Source: Physcomitrium patens
Taxonomy: Eukaryota > Streptophyta > Bryopsida > Funariales > Funariaceae
Direction of reading: 5' to 3'
Assembly: GCF_000002425.4 (NCBI RefSeq)
Contig: NC_037254.1
Coordinates: 13,151,756-13,215,755, forward strand
DNA: 64,000 nt
Positions within the stretch are counted from its first letter, which is position 1; each line of letters begins with the position of its first letter. Of the stretch, positions 1 through 11,301 are shown piece after piece. Under the pieces are notes generated by a model. It worked only from the letters and a program-made list of their open reading frames with translations, did not search any database and had not been told where the DNA came from. Made by a program: the position numbers and the translations under genes.

Positions 1-2300
1 GTCATTAATCTTTTCAATCATATAAGTCTATCGCCTCTATACATGTAGCACTTCTCAATCTCTCTTTCACATAGTATACTCATATAACATACCTCTCCGA
101 TTACCTTAAACATTTGGACACTCCTTAAGGAATACATAAACCCTCTTAACCCTGATGAACTGTAATTGCACAAGCAACGCGATTGGATTAAACAAATGAA
201 TTAGGACTGAACTAGTCAGCAGTGATGACCTTGCCAATCTCCTTGAATCCGTTGAAGATTCAGTGGGCCCGCAAAAGCACGGATAGCGTAACCACAGTTG
301 CAGACAACAGGATAAATGACAAGCTGGAAAAGTCTATTCCTTGAAGAAAACATGTCATCTCTCCAGCTTCTCACAAGGCAGTGTGATGCATCAAATGTTG
401 TAAAGTAGATCAGTCTATAGATTTGCTGTTAGTGGATTCCCAATTCCCTAAACTGGTTAACCGCTGCTCTACCGTATTGTGAAGGCCCTGATTGGTGATC
501 TACGAACTGATCCACTCAAACTTGCAGGGTTCTTTGATAGTACATTATGTGTACACGTCATCCCCTGGTTAAAAGTCTACGGAATTTTAAAAAGGTCATG
601 AGATCCAGCAAATTGATGATTGTGTGCACGCACATAATAATGAAGAACTACCGACAGAGCAATTGACATGGTTTACTTCACAATTCAGTGACGAAATGTT
701 CACTCATTTACTTGAGACACACAATTATTTGCTGGGGACTGAGTGGTGAGTTGAGAGGGAAGTAAATGTGGTGTGATTTTTTGATGCTCATTTATTAATC
801 CCTTCAGAATCAAAGTAACTTGTTTTTATTTTTATTTCTTTGACACCCGTGTTGGATGGCCGAACAACCATGATTTAAGGCTTGAAATGGTCGATATCTC
901 GCTAAAACAAAATTGTTCTGCAGAGTAAATACTACGTCTGGCCACGTAACAAATGCTGCTTCAAAATTTCTTGAGCTCTTGCAGATGCAGATGGCACTGA
1001 AGCACTGCTGACAAAAACCAGCAACCTGAAATCTGAAAGCTGCCAGGAACTTACTCTTGATTTGCATTAGGTACATCTCCTAACTCCGATATTGCTCCGA
1101 GTAACGCCGTGCCATATTCATGAAGAAATTGCAAATCACGACAGATATATAAATAAGCTTCGCCGGCGGGAAGATTATGCAGATCTGACCAGAATAGCGA
1201 TGAGATGATCAGTCTTCAAAAGAGCATCATCATTTACATAGTGTTCATATTTGCATGCGTAACACGGGTGACTGAGGATCAATAGTTAAGCGCTCCAGAG
1301 TTCGAGAGACCGTCTCCATAGAAGCGACTGCCAGTCGCATCAGCTCCAGCAATAGAACCCAGTTTGCCATATATACCCTGTGCGATGCATACAACACCAA
1401 TCTGCCGAGAATTGCCGAGCTGTAGGGCACTATTTTAATTTCCAACACTTATTAACGTCCAATACGCTGTTAACGATGATTCAATGAACTGTCAACAACC
1501 TTTCTACACGGAAAACAGCAGGGACGGAAGTCTCACAACTTTCTGATACAACATCATCGATAATGCATCTGCTACTAAAATTCTAATGTACCAGCTCTTT
1601 GCCTGACCACAAACCTCTGCAAGTAAAATTGTACAAGTCGATTCTCGTACGACGCATTACAAGAGTAATGCTGGGGTTGATGAGCACAACCAGTCACACC
1701 AACACGAAAAGACGGAGTACCAAGAAGGTCTGAAATTTGTCGACTGGCCATTACAAGTTTGAGAAAGCACTGGTTTGTGGAGCGGGACGCCGCAAATGCA
1801 AGTGGCTGAACATCTACGGCCAGTATAACCTTCCTTTGACTCATTGAGTTTATTTCGTGGCAGCCGGCCCACAACATCGACAGCTGACCTTTCGATCTAG
1901 GTTGCTGTGCACAACAGACGGTCGATGCTGGTCCTCTGCAAACCAGCATGAGCCTCGTGGATTGTGAGGGCAGTAAGCCATATCTTATTATTTGAGGAAG
2001 AGCAAGATCATGACTTCCTGAATTAACTTCATAGGATACTCACGTGTTCAGCGTGCAGCCCCATATGCTTCGCACGTGTTGCTAGTGGTGGTAGGAGTAG
2101 TAGACAAACCTCGTGTTGACCCAAGCTTTTACGCACCCGTGGTCCGTGTGCCCGGACCCTCAAATATTGTGCTTGACGGGCTTCTAAGTAGATTCAAGCA
2201 TCGGAGGTGGCTCCGTGATGGGGTCCGTTGTTTTGGGAGCAGTGCAGCCCTCTGGATGTGTTCATATCCGGGTCGGCGGTAGCAGTGTGAGGATTGCAGA
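1..2300. other. GC-richer unique segment, no recognised gene
   Basis: Base composition here is close to balanced, in contrast to the AT-rich DNA that follows from about 2400. Several open frames of 60 to 125 codons exist on the minus strand (810-1076, 1245-1448, 1575-1949). None shows a motif I can name, and they do not join into one convincing gene. A short minus-strand frame ending at the stop near 212-214 reads like a C-terminus (FNGFKEIGKVITAD), but I could not find its upstream exon. The segment could be the UTR or introns of a neighbouring gene. Seen: composition and frames. Inferred: genic neighbourhood. Confidence 0.35.
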
Positions 2301-2458
2301 AGTTAGATCTGTTGGGTGGTGTACTCAGGAAGTCGGGGAGTGGAATTGGTAGAGTGATACGTTAGCTTTTAGGTTTAAATTAGGGTTTGTTATGGCCACT
2401 TATTTGGAGATTCGTGAGGAGAGGACACAGTAATAGAAAAATAAGACATTTTACAGAT

Positions 2459-2485
2459 ATTATTATTATTATTATTATTATTATT
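2459..2485. repeat. ATT trinucleotide microsatellite
   Basis: About nine uninterrupted ATT/TTA units are visible, at the step from the GC-richer segment to the AT-rich one. No other function can be read from it. Confidence 0.9.
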
Positions 2486-2499
2486 TTATTGTACATGGA

Positions 2500-4660
2500 A
2501 TTTTTTTTACACAGAAGTAATATTTTGGAGAATGGAAATTATAATTTAGTATTAAATACAATGGAAGAACAAGATTTTATAGAGGCATTGGAAGTGCACA
2601 AACAACCTCAACAATTACATGTAATTTACGTCACATCTTGTGACAAATTCCTATTATGTCTTTCTTGCAGCAACACTAGTTTTATTGGATTAGAGTCAAT
2701 CTTACATATTTGGAGTGGATAATAGAGTAGTCTAATTAAAAATAGAGGTCTTAATAAGGCATGTTGAGATTGTGTATTTTATCAAAAAAATGCTAGTAAA
2801 AGATTTGTATGTTGTATTAGTAGTCAATCTCAAAAATATAGTATATGAAAAAAAATTGAAATAAAATAAATATAGGAAAAAAATACTTCTATTTACAAGC
2901 AAACTTAAAAGAATGTTGGTGAAAATTTTGACTATAGTCAATATGTAGAACATCTTTTCAAATTTGTATCTTTTGAATATAAGATCTCAACTTCAATTTG
3001 AAAGTTATACAAAATCTAAATTCAATAGAAGGATTTGGTGCTATTAAATTATCTACATGAATATTACTTAATAATATTTTTGTTAAGTTCCAAAATATTA
3101 TATCTTAGCTATCAACCAAATCAAGAGAGATTTTTTGAGTGGATGAAAAAACCAAAAAAATCTCAAATTAAGATTTAAGATTTAATGTACTATATGATTT
3201 TTTTTTATTTTTTTTTATTTTTTTTTGCAATTTATAAAATTCAACAAAATAAATATGTAATAATTCAACTTTTATACTAATTTGTTATTTCAAATAATTT
3301 TCATGTTATATATATATATATAAAAATATGCATCTTGCATCCACAACATCCTGTAATATAATGAATATTTACATATTATTATTTTGCAAAAGAACTTGTC
3401 ACATCAATTAAATATTTTTTTTACAATTATAACTTATAAACACCACCCTTCATTACAATATATATACCATGATTTTATATGGTTCAATAGGTTTTACATC
3501 ATCCTTCATGAGTAAGATTGGCAAATGGCTCAATGCTTTGATTCTATCTCCTAATTCCATAAAAATCTTCTCTAGAAACTCTTCAATCCATGTGCATAGT
3601 AAATCATGAATGTTGCTATTCCATACTCATCAATTTTGATGAATGATTTATCTTTGAGTCTTAAAAGAATGTAAATAGAATTTTTAATCTCATGTTTATA
3701 AAAGTAAATGACCAGATATACAAATATAATGTATATATGTATATATTTGTAATATCTATAAGTCATACTTGTTACTTAATTCATTATTATAAATTTAATT
3801 TATTTCTATTAAATTTTAATATAAATATACTTTTAAACTATATTTTGGTTTGTACTTTAATTTTTATAATATTCTTGTACAAAATAATTTATGAAAGATA
3901 ATATATATAATATTTGATGTTCCTATGAATTTAGGTGTCAAGAAGTAAGTAGATTTTTTTTCTAACACAAAGACCATATTTAGACTTATTGACTTATTTG
4001 ATAAGTAATACTTAAAAATTTAATAATTTTTTTATAAATAATTGATTTATCAAAGTTTGCCATTGCAATTAAGTTTTATAATTATTTATAAAAAAATTAA
4101 TAAATTAATAAATTTAACCTATGTCTAATATTGATAACTATTAAAAACCATGTAATTCTAATTACATCAAAAATTTTAAAATTCTTAAAAATAATCTTCA
4201 AATTTAATTATTAAATAATTAATTTGATAAAATATATACTGAAAATAAATAAAGCTTCAAACTTAAAGATATGAAATCTAGACTCTTGCATACTTTAAAT
4301 CATAAAATCTTTAAGTGTATTATAGCAAGAAACATGGCATAATTCTTTAGAAAATAAGTGAAATATTTAACAAATTAATTCTTAAGTGATAAAATATTGA
4401 CTAAGCCATTTTGTATTCTCACCACTAAGTTAAAATCACTTTAGTTTCAATATATATAAGATTTTAATATACTACATGTATTGTTTATAATTTTCATCTT
4501 AAAATATTATATTAATGATAATGATTCAAATTTAAAAATTAATTAAAATCTCAAATCAAAATTTTCTAAAAATTCTATAGTATAAAAATATATTACAACA
4601 TATATTGTACTAATATATTTTTAAATCATAAATAAAACAATAAAAAAATGCTTGTATCAA
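2500..4660. other. Very AT-rich intergenic DNA
   Basis: Long A/T runs (for example near 3196-3228) and short AT repeats (near 3307-3322) dominate. Frames here are short and of low complexity. Apart from the ARC2-like scrap at 3470-3700, no gene or element end is recognisable. Confidence 0.5.
3470..3700 (-). pseudogene. Possible ARC2/MHD-region scrap of a second NB-ARC gene
   Basis: Minus-strand translation gives KDKSFIKIDEYGIATFMIYY. This resembles the end of an NB-ARC domain, where a line such as SLLKVDE...MHDLL is usual, though the MHD itself is altered. After a frame change it continues as a charged stretch containing EEFLEKIFMELGDRIKAL. It lies downstream of the LRR end of the large split receptor, so it is not part of that reading order and may come from a tandem relative. 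Similarity was judged by eye over about 45 residues, so chance resemblance is possible. Confidence 0.3.
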
Positions 4661-4664
4661 AAGA

Positions 4665-5142
4665 TACCAAAGACAGAGTTATATTCAAGTATTGACTACT
4701 CTACTTAAAGCTTGTCAAAGATGTCAATGCATAAAAGCTATTACCTTCAATCTTCATCTTTTCACAACTTTTAAATGATATCCTTTGTAAAGATGAAAGA
4801 TGCTTTAATTTTATTAGCATATCTTTTAAATTTTCATATTCTTAAAATGATATTATCTTCAAATTTGTCATATGATCAAATGTAGCATAAAACTTCTTCA
4901 AACTAGTACAATCATTAAAAAATAATTACATAAGAGATACAAGATTGATAAATCTATTGTCAAATGTTTCTAATTTAATATAATTATTCAAATCCAACAT
5001 TTTCAAAGATATAAATGTATTAAAGCTATTACCTTCAATCTTTATTTTTTTATAATTATTCAATGATATTGCTTGAAAAGATGAGAATTGTTTCAATCCT
5101 ATAAGAGTGTCTTCTAAGTTCTCACATCCTTCTAACCTTAAT
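4665..5142 (-). pseudogene. Kinase-NB-ARC-LRR receptor, segment 4 (distal LRRs)
   Basis: Minus-strand translation gives repeated leucine-rich segments such as GNSFNTFISLKMLDLNN and NRFINLVSL. They closely match the units at 20451-21210. Two units of about 245 bp are visible. The segment ends at element B; the last five host bases, ttaat (5138-5142), recur at 20446-20450 on the far side of B. Removing B and one ttaat rebuilds the same DNA phrase (ccttctaaccttaat then a ttcaa-type continuation) that is seen intact in the undisturbed unit near 21206. LRRs of this class sense effectors or autoinhibit the receptor. Stops and frame changes show the gene is dead. Confidence 0.75.
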
Positions 5143-5691
5143 TGTTAAAGACAAGAACTTGATAAAAATAAATAAATAAGTGAGACTTTTCTCAAAGAAA
5201 GATGAAAAAATAGAAATAACTAAATATGTATATTAAAAAAGAAACTGGGATGGCTATTGCCAAAAGATAAGAAAACTAAAAACCTTTGAAACTAGATTAG
5301 AAGCAAGAAAGAAATTGACTAGAGTGAAGAAGGCTTCACTCTTGCCTTTATATATACTATCTACCTAAGAACTATGTGGCGACGTTTTGTAGGACCTCCA
5401 TAAACGTGTTGACTTTGCACAATATGTATCTTAACTTGCAAGGCAAGTTTTTATGTGGGTGCCACATAGTTAGCTTGTTCTGCAAGCTACCAATATGTGT
5501 GGCACGTGGTTAACTTATTGACCAAGTTTCTAATCTATCAATCAAGTATAAACACATGTAAAGTCAAAGTAGCATCTATGAAGCTTTTAGGAAGCTTCTC
5601 TAAAAGTTATTATGAAATTAATCTATTTTTACCTACTTCTACCTATTCATATCATTTAGATAACAATTACAATAAATATATGTCCATGACA
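5143..5691 (-). repeat. 3' LTR of element B
   Basis: It begins tgttaaag and ends atgaca on the plus strand, so it reads TGTCAT...AACA on the element strand. It pairs with 19872-20445 over its whole length, with scattered substitutions and about 20 extra bases at the inner end of the 5' copy. Confidence 0.85.
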
Positions 5692-5705
5692 TTATCCCCC
5701 CTTCT

Positions 5706-5853
5706 AGGGACGAGTTCCACAAGGAGCAGTGATCATATATCAAGGAAGTCTAAGATGCAACAAATTGTACTTGCTACATACTCCGATCTTTGTTCTCTTT
5801 GAAGATGATTGATAGGGCCCCTAGACCATCAATAGTGTCCCATACTAAGGCGG
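5706..5853 (-). pseudogene. Accessory frame of element B, 3' part (continues from 12846-13130)
   Basis: On the minus strand, the frame left open at 12846 (ending IIGWSS) resumes here after element C and one copy of its ggcgg/agcgg duplication are removed. It runs about 25 more codons (VWDTIDGLGALSIIF and on) to a stop just before the polypurine tract. Its place between chromodomain and 3' LTR matches the accessory frames of C, A1 and A2, but this is the most divergent copy. Function unknown. Confidence 0.5.
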
Positions 5854-6232
5854 TGTCATGAATTTAAAATATTGACTAGAAATCTAAACAAAAAGTTCAA
5901 GAAGAATCAACAAGAACTAGATTAATCAAATGAATACAAGAACAACACTAGAAAGGTGAGCTAGAGCTCCAAGAGGTGTGTTGTTGACACTGAGGATCTC
6001 CTCAATCTCGGTTTGTATATATATTACAAGCTAGGAAGCTTTTCAAGTAGCTTCTACAAACTAAGAAGCTTCTCAAGCAGCTTCTATGAATTAAGAAGCT
6101 TCTCAAGTAGCTTTCACAAGCTAGAAAGCTTCTAAAGCAGCTTCCACAAGCTTGAAAACTTTTCAAGTAGCTTCTACAAACTACAAAGCTTCTCTAGAAC
6201 CTTGTACAACTTTCTAATATATGTTTTTGACA
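5854..6232 (-). repeat. 3' LTR of element C
   Basis: It begins tgtcatgaa and ends ttttgaca on the plus strand. It pairs with 12464-12840. It contains a run of 30-bp units built on aagcttctcaagtagcttc, then a TATA-like run at 6014-6027 (downstream of the array on the element strand). Confidence 0.8.
6020..6200 (-). promoter_or_regulatory. Candidate heat-shock-element array in LTR C
   Basis: Six or so units contain gaagcttc or close variants, which fits the nGAAnnTTCn pentamer pattern bound by heat-shock factors. The array lies just upstream, on the element strand, of the TATA run at 6014-6027. The other LTR of C repeats it at 12660-12800. Units are seen directly; heat response is inferred from the known consensus. 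Confidence 0.4.
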
Positions 6233-6309
6233 TCAGCCCTCTTTTTAGCTTTGAGGTCTCTGAGAAGCACTCCTATTGCGAGTCGATACCAATGTAAGAA
6301 GTTGAAAAT

Positions 6310-6637
6310 TTATCGCATAGTGTCTGTAATATATTCCAATTATTGTTTGCGTGGCAAGTAGTTCATTGGTCTTTGTAACCAACGACAGTGTCCTATGCCT
6401 TCGATTTCCGACCAAGCATGAACTTCCATGTCTTCATTGTGAAAATGCCCTACAAACACTCCTTCGAGAAGATCGCCATAGGCAAGTTCTACCTCAAATA
6501 CAATCATTAGAGACTTATTACTAGATATCCTCCATTGTCTTTGTGGTATATGTGGTTTTTCTATCTCGGGGTCATCTTTGTGAGATACTCGGTTGAGAGG
6601 ACATGATTGGTATGGTATCTATCTCTTGGCTATCTAT
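6310..6637 (-). pseudogene. Accessory frame of chromovirus C, unknown function
   Basis: A frame of about 109 codons lies between the chromodomain and the 3' LTR in the sense of pol. It begins near IDSQEIDT and ends DTMR before a stop. The conserved core reads VFVGHFHNEDMEVHAWS and MNYLPRK, closely matching A1 (28276-28602) and A2 (63320-63646). One frameshift lies after the SISQR stretch and one in-frame stop near LPRKQ. No signal peptide, membrane segment or zinc-binding pattern is evident. The core is rich in His, Trp and acidic residues. I do not recognise a family; conservation across elements is the main evidence that it once encoded protein. Confidence 0.55.
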
Positions 6638-6839
6638 ATCAGACCAAAAAATAAGCACTAAACATGGAAGAATGGGCTTAGGTTACAGATTTATAGTCTC
6701 TAATTATGTCTTTTAGATGTTCCTTCTTCTTCTTCTTTGTAAGGCCAAAGATTAAGAGACTTCAAGGAAAAGGGACTTCACTAAAAAACTTTCATCAAAA
6801 GGGCTTTGGTTTCTGAGGATAGCATCGATGAAACTCCTA

Positions 6840-8440
6840 TACCTTTTGCGACACATTAATAAGATTTTTCGCTGGTTTCTATGTATATTCATTCATATCA
6901 TAGCCACTCCAATGCACTAGGTACTCCTATTTCCTCCACTTATGCCACGAATGTAATACCTTTTCCACCTCGTATTCCTTGTGGTTCTCAATTTCAATAC
7001 TAGGTGGTGGACATTGCACTCTTCCAGGAAAAGACAACTCTTGATAAAGCTCCAACAAAGAAACATGAAAGACTGGATGTACCTTCATAGTAGCCACTAA
7101 TCCTAAACGGTACGCCACTGGATTGATTTGCTTTTGGATGACAAATGGTCCCAATCTTCGATAGTCCAACTTATCACATGATCGCTTGGTTTTGATATTC
7201 CATCGAAGTAGCCATACTTTATCTCCAATTTTAAAAGTAGGTACCTGATTTTGAAATTTATTTGTGAATGCCTTGTAAGCTTCTTAGGCAGTTTGCAATT
7301 AAAGCTTCAATGTAGTTTAAAGCTCCGAATATTGTTTTGCAAATCTTTTAGCTGCCAAGTTGTTATTGGTTAATAGACTCAACAAATCAAGCTTTGGATG
7401 ATACCTGTAGTTGAAAAAGAATGGTATTTGTTGAATCAATGCATGAAGGGTGTTGTTATATGTAAACTCGGCTAACAATAGATATGAAGTCTAATCATCT
7501 TGCTGATAGTTGATGCTGCATCATAAATATTGCTCAAAAGTTTGATTCACTTGTTCTGTTTGGCCCTCAGTTTAAAGATGACAAGTAGAAGAAAGCTTGA
7601 TATCTACCTTCAATATTTCGAAGAGAGATCTCCAAAACTTTGATACAAATTGGGGTCCTCGATCCAACACGATATCATCTGATAAACCATGATATCGATA
7701 TACACTATCAAGGAAGAGCCTTGCTGTGTCTTTACTTGACGATGTTTTCTTGCAAGGGACAAAGTGCACCATCTTTGTAAGTCGATCTATCACAACAAAG
7801 ATGCTGTCAAATGAATTCAATGGCAGCAGGTCTATAATAAAGTCCATAGAAACTGAAGACCATAGTCGACATAGAATAGGCAATGGCTAAAGAAGACCAT
7901 AACGATGAAGTCGAGGGTTCTTAGATCTTGAACAAATGTCACAAGAGAGGACAAAATCCTTGACATCCTTCCACATTTGGGGCCACCAAAAATCTCAAGA
8001 AATAAGTTTGAAGGTCTTATTGAATCCAAAATATTCCACAGCTGGAAAGTTGTGTCGAGATTGGAGAACTCAAAGTCGTGTTGGTCCCTTTGGAATATAC
8101 AACTCCTCATCAAAGTATAAAAGATTTCTTTCTACCTTGAACTTGTTATTATTGACACATTACATGATATTGAGGGCTACAAAATCTCCAATTGTCACAA
8201 TACGTATTTGGTTGAGGAAGTCAGCATCAATTGACACTATAGTAGAGTAAAACCTAAATTATTTCGACTTCAATAATGTTGTACATTGATGTTCAAACGC
8301 TGCTTCTTCAGCCTTTGGTACTAGATACGATGTCCTTGATAATGCATCAGATAATCTTTGTTACTTCCTAAGTTGATAAGTAATAACAAAGTCAAACTAG
8401 GATAGGAACATATTCCATTAAGCTTGACAATAATTTAGAA
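6840..8440 (-). pseudogene. Element C integrase with chromodomain
   Basis: The integrase inserts the cDNA copy, and a chromodomain steers such elements to marked chromatin. In minus-strand order there is a degenerate zinc-binding N-terminus (about 7930-8110), then the catalytic core with the first Asp in SVSMDFIIDLLP, the second in IVLDRGPQFVS and the Glu in GQTEQVNQ (about 7510-7860). A C-terminal region follows (VHPVFHVSLLELYQE, 6927-7169) and a chromodomain-like YEVEKVL...EYLVHWSGYD (about 6850-6990). All three catalytic residues survive, but stops and frame shifts break the frame repeatedly. Confidence 0.8.
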
Positions 8441-8480
8441 CCCGAGCGAAGATGAAGTAGTCCAAATTCTTGTGATCCAT

Positions 8481-9828
8481 TGTTGTAATATGTGAAGTCT
8501 TGCTTGAGAATACTCCGGGCACATGACTGTGGAAGATAGAATGAAAATTATAACAAAAAAATCCTAACTATAATAGAATACTAATTAAACTCTAATTAGA
8601 ACATAATAATGCTAAGCAAGCTTCAAAAAAAAACTCAAAGAAATTTCAAACAAACAATAAGAATTCTTAAAGAAATATTAAAATGATCACAAATATCACT
8701 CAAATACATCTCAATTCAATCTTAATTTAATTCTAATTAAAATCCTATTGAACTTCATTCAAACTTTAGGCCAAAGCTAATTAAATCTTAAACCCTAATA
8801 AAATCCTAAACCCTAAACCAAATCCTAAACAAACCTTAAATCAAACTCCAACCAAATCCTAAACCAAATCCTAAACCTTAAATCAAATCCTAACTAAATC
8901 CTAAACCTTGAACCAAATCTTAATCAAACCCTAAACCAAATCCTAAATCCTAAATCAAACACTAACTAAACCCTAATCAAATCTTAATCCAAATCCTAAA
9001 TCCTAAATCAAATCCTAAACCAAACTCTGAACTCTAAACCAAATCCTAATCCAACCCCTAAATCCTAAACCAAATCCTAAACCAAATCCTAAATCCTAAC
9101 CCAAATCCTAACCAAATCCTAAACCCTAAATCAAATCCTAACCAAATCCTAAACCAATCCTAAAACCTAAATCAAATCCTAATCAAATCTTAAATCAAAT
9201 CCTAAACCCTAAATCAAACCCTAAACCAAACCCTAATCAAATCCGAACCCTAAACCAATCTCTAACCAAATCCTAGTAATTCCTACAACAGATTTAAACT
9301 TCAACAACTAACGAATAAACCATCGATCTTAATTTATATTTTGTATACTTCTTAAAAATTAAGTTGAAAAAAATCACAAAAAAATTGAAAAGGATCAGAA
9401 TTACCAAATAGGCCATAACCTCAAAAACGTGCTTGGGTATTGGTTGGCCTCCTGCTCAGACCTTAATGCCAATCTTTCAGAGCCAATATCTCTCTTTTGC
9501 ACTATTCAATTGATCTCAAAATTCTCAAACACATAGAAAAATAAGTATAATATCCTCTCACATAAGTTTTATTCCAATTCAATCAATAGATTGCAAGAAA
9601 TCTTAAAAACCCTCACTGGATCTAAAATTCTACTTTCTCAGACCTTGATCCTTTTAAACCTCAATATTCCTCAATTCAACTGTTATATCGAGCTTAAATT
9701 CACAATACATATTAAACACAACTATAACCATGAAGATACAAAATTTCACCCATAGATCTATTACAAAACTCTTGAAATCATTCAAAACGTAAACCTTATT
9801 TTATTTCATAAATCCCAAGTCATCCAAA
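8481..9828. mobile_element. Family-D LTR, truncated, inside element C
   Basis: It starts tgttgtaatatg, matching 15830, and follows that copy through the telomere-like tract and beyond. It breaks off near catccaaaacaaac, about 450 bp before the family's end. The host RNase H also lacks about 95 codons at this point: MDHKNLDYF-like sequence lies to the left and LTCKDK to the right. One deletion therefore removed the LTR end together with host sequence. No protein-coding content is seen. Confidence 0.75.
8741..9290. repeat. Degenerate telomere-like repeat tract in a family-D LTR
   Basis: Dozens of units such as aaatcctaaacc, ccctaaa and caaatcctaa run head to tail with variation. The plant telomere heptamer ccctaaa occurs several times but never as a pure array. 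The same tract occurs at 16130-16740 and 32940-33240, and inverted at about 52915-53080, always inside family-D LTRs. Confidence 0.85.
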
Positions 9829-10704
9829 ACAAACCTTGTCTTTACATGTCAACTGAATAAACGAAGCAATAACTTGAGAATAATTCTTAATAAAGATTTG
9901 ATAGAAGTTAGCAAAGCCTAGAAAGCATTGTACATCTCTAATCGTCTTTGGAACTTTCCATGATATGATCGCTTCCACCTTCTTAGGGTCCATCTTCAAG
10001 CCTTTTGTAGTTGCAATGAATTCCAAAAATTCCATCTCAATTTGGTTAAACAAGTACTTCTCCAACTTGGCGTAAAGTCCTCGCTCGTAGAATTTTTCAA
10101 CAACCAAACAAACGTGTTTCTCATGCTCTTCTACATTCTTGGAAAATATCAAAATTTCATCTAAATAGATGACAACAAAATGATCAAGGTGCTCCCAAAA
10201 GCTATCATTGATCATGTGTTGAAAGACCACCGGAGTATTGATAAGACCAAAAGGCATGACATTATATTCAAAATGGCTATACTTTGTATGGAAAGTTGTC
10301 TTCCATTTGTTTCCTGCCTTGATTTGGATGAGGTTATAAGCTCTCCTTAGATCAATCTTTGTAAAGATCTTTGCATGCCCAAGTTGCTTTAGAAGACTTG
10401 ATATCAAGGATAATGGATAATGATTCTTCTTTATCACCTTATTGAGACCTCGATAATCCATGCATATTTACAATGAGCCATCTTTTTTCTTCACAAATAA
10501 GATTGGTGCCCTAGTTGACGACTTTGAATGATGATTGAAGTTCTTAGCTAGATTCTCATCAATGTACTTCCGCAACTCCGCTAACTCTGTCTGAGATAAA
10601 TTATAGATTGGGCCAAAAGGTGGTTGTGCTCCTTCTTGCAAGTCTATGGTACAATTGTATGGTCGATGCTCCGATAGCATGTTGGCATTTTTCTTTTGAA
10701 ACAT
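9829..10704 (-). pseudogene. Element C reverse transcriptase
   Basis: RT copies the RNA genome into DNA. The minus-strand frames 10468-10704 and 9820-10461 give, in order, a gypsy RT start (PIYNLSQTELAELRKYIDE), APILFVKKKDGSL, the MDYRGLNKVIKKNHYPL block, the KIDLRRAYNLIQI block, FEYNVMPFGLINTP and the active-site line VVIYLDEILIFS. The usual YLDD has its last Asp changed to Glu. The frame breaks at a stop near 10463. The RNase H domain that should follow is missing because of the deletion with the family-D LTR. Confidence 0.85.
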
Positions 10705-10722
10705 GTCTTTAAAATCTTTATA

Positions 10723-11301
10723 TTACTCTGATATATTTGCTGTCAAAATCTTCTCTCTTCTAATTGGAGTCACATAAATGACAAACGGTGTGCCTTCATT
10801 GGACGATGTTACAAACGCTCTTGCTCCAATAAATAAGGATTTTTTGATTCGGGATCTTCTAATAGGCTTACTCTCTAAATATTCTATAGGAAATGTCATC
10901 TTTTGTAACCTCCAATCTATGGATGGATTATGCATTTCTAACCAAAAAAGACTAAGAATAATAGGATTTGATGGAGTTCTAATAATATTGAAAATAATGT
11001 AAATACTATGGTCTTTAAATATCACTTCTATAGGTTCTGATTCATGGATGACACTACCAGATAATAAAGGTCGTCCATCTATTACTTCTACGTGAATAGG
11101 TTTAGATTTTTGTACTAGAAGAATGTCATGACGCTTAGCAAATTCTTCGTCTAAAAAACAAGTAGATACTTCTGAATCTAATAATGCTAAGGTTTTTAGT
11201 TTTTGAAGGCCAAAAGATAGAGGAATGGTAAAACAATGGATAGGCTGAGTGGAAAGAGAAGAACTTGATTGTTGTTGTGGTATTAAATTGTCCAATCGCA
11301 C
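10723..11301 (-). pseudogene. Element C aspartic protease region
   Basis: A 192-codon frame carries the retropepsin-like line ALLDSEVSTCFLDEEFAKRH, where the usual catalytic triplet D-S-G has become D-S-E. It is followed by HVEVIDGRPL and the flap-like SLFWLEMHNPSIDW. It lies between gag and RT, as in a gag-pol polyprotein. The loss of Gly in the catalytic triplet points to inactivation. Confidence 0.75.

Noticed and set aside
2387..2722. Plus-strand frame of 111 codons
   Set aside because: It runs through the ATT microsatellite, giving a poly-Ile stretch, and has no motif.
7936..8250. Plus-strand open frame of 104 codons
   Set aside because: It is antisense to the integrase N-terminal region of C and carries no recognisable motif.
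8741..9290. Interstitial telomere array
   Set aside because: Units are degenerate and always lie inside family-D LTRs at several places, so this is part of a mobile element and not a telomere relic.
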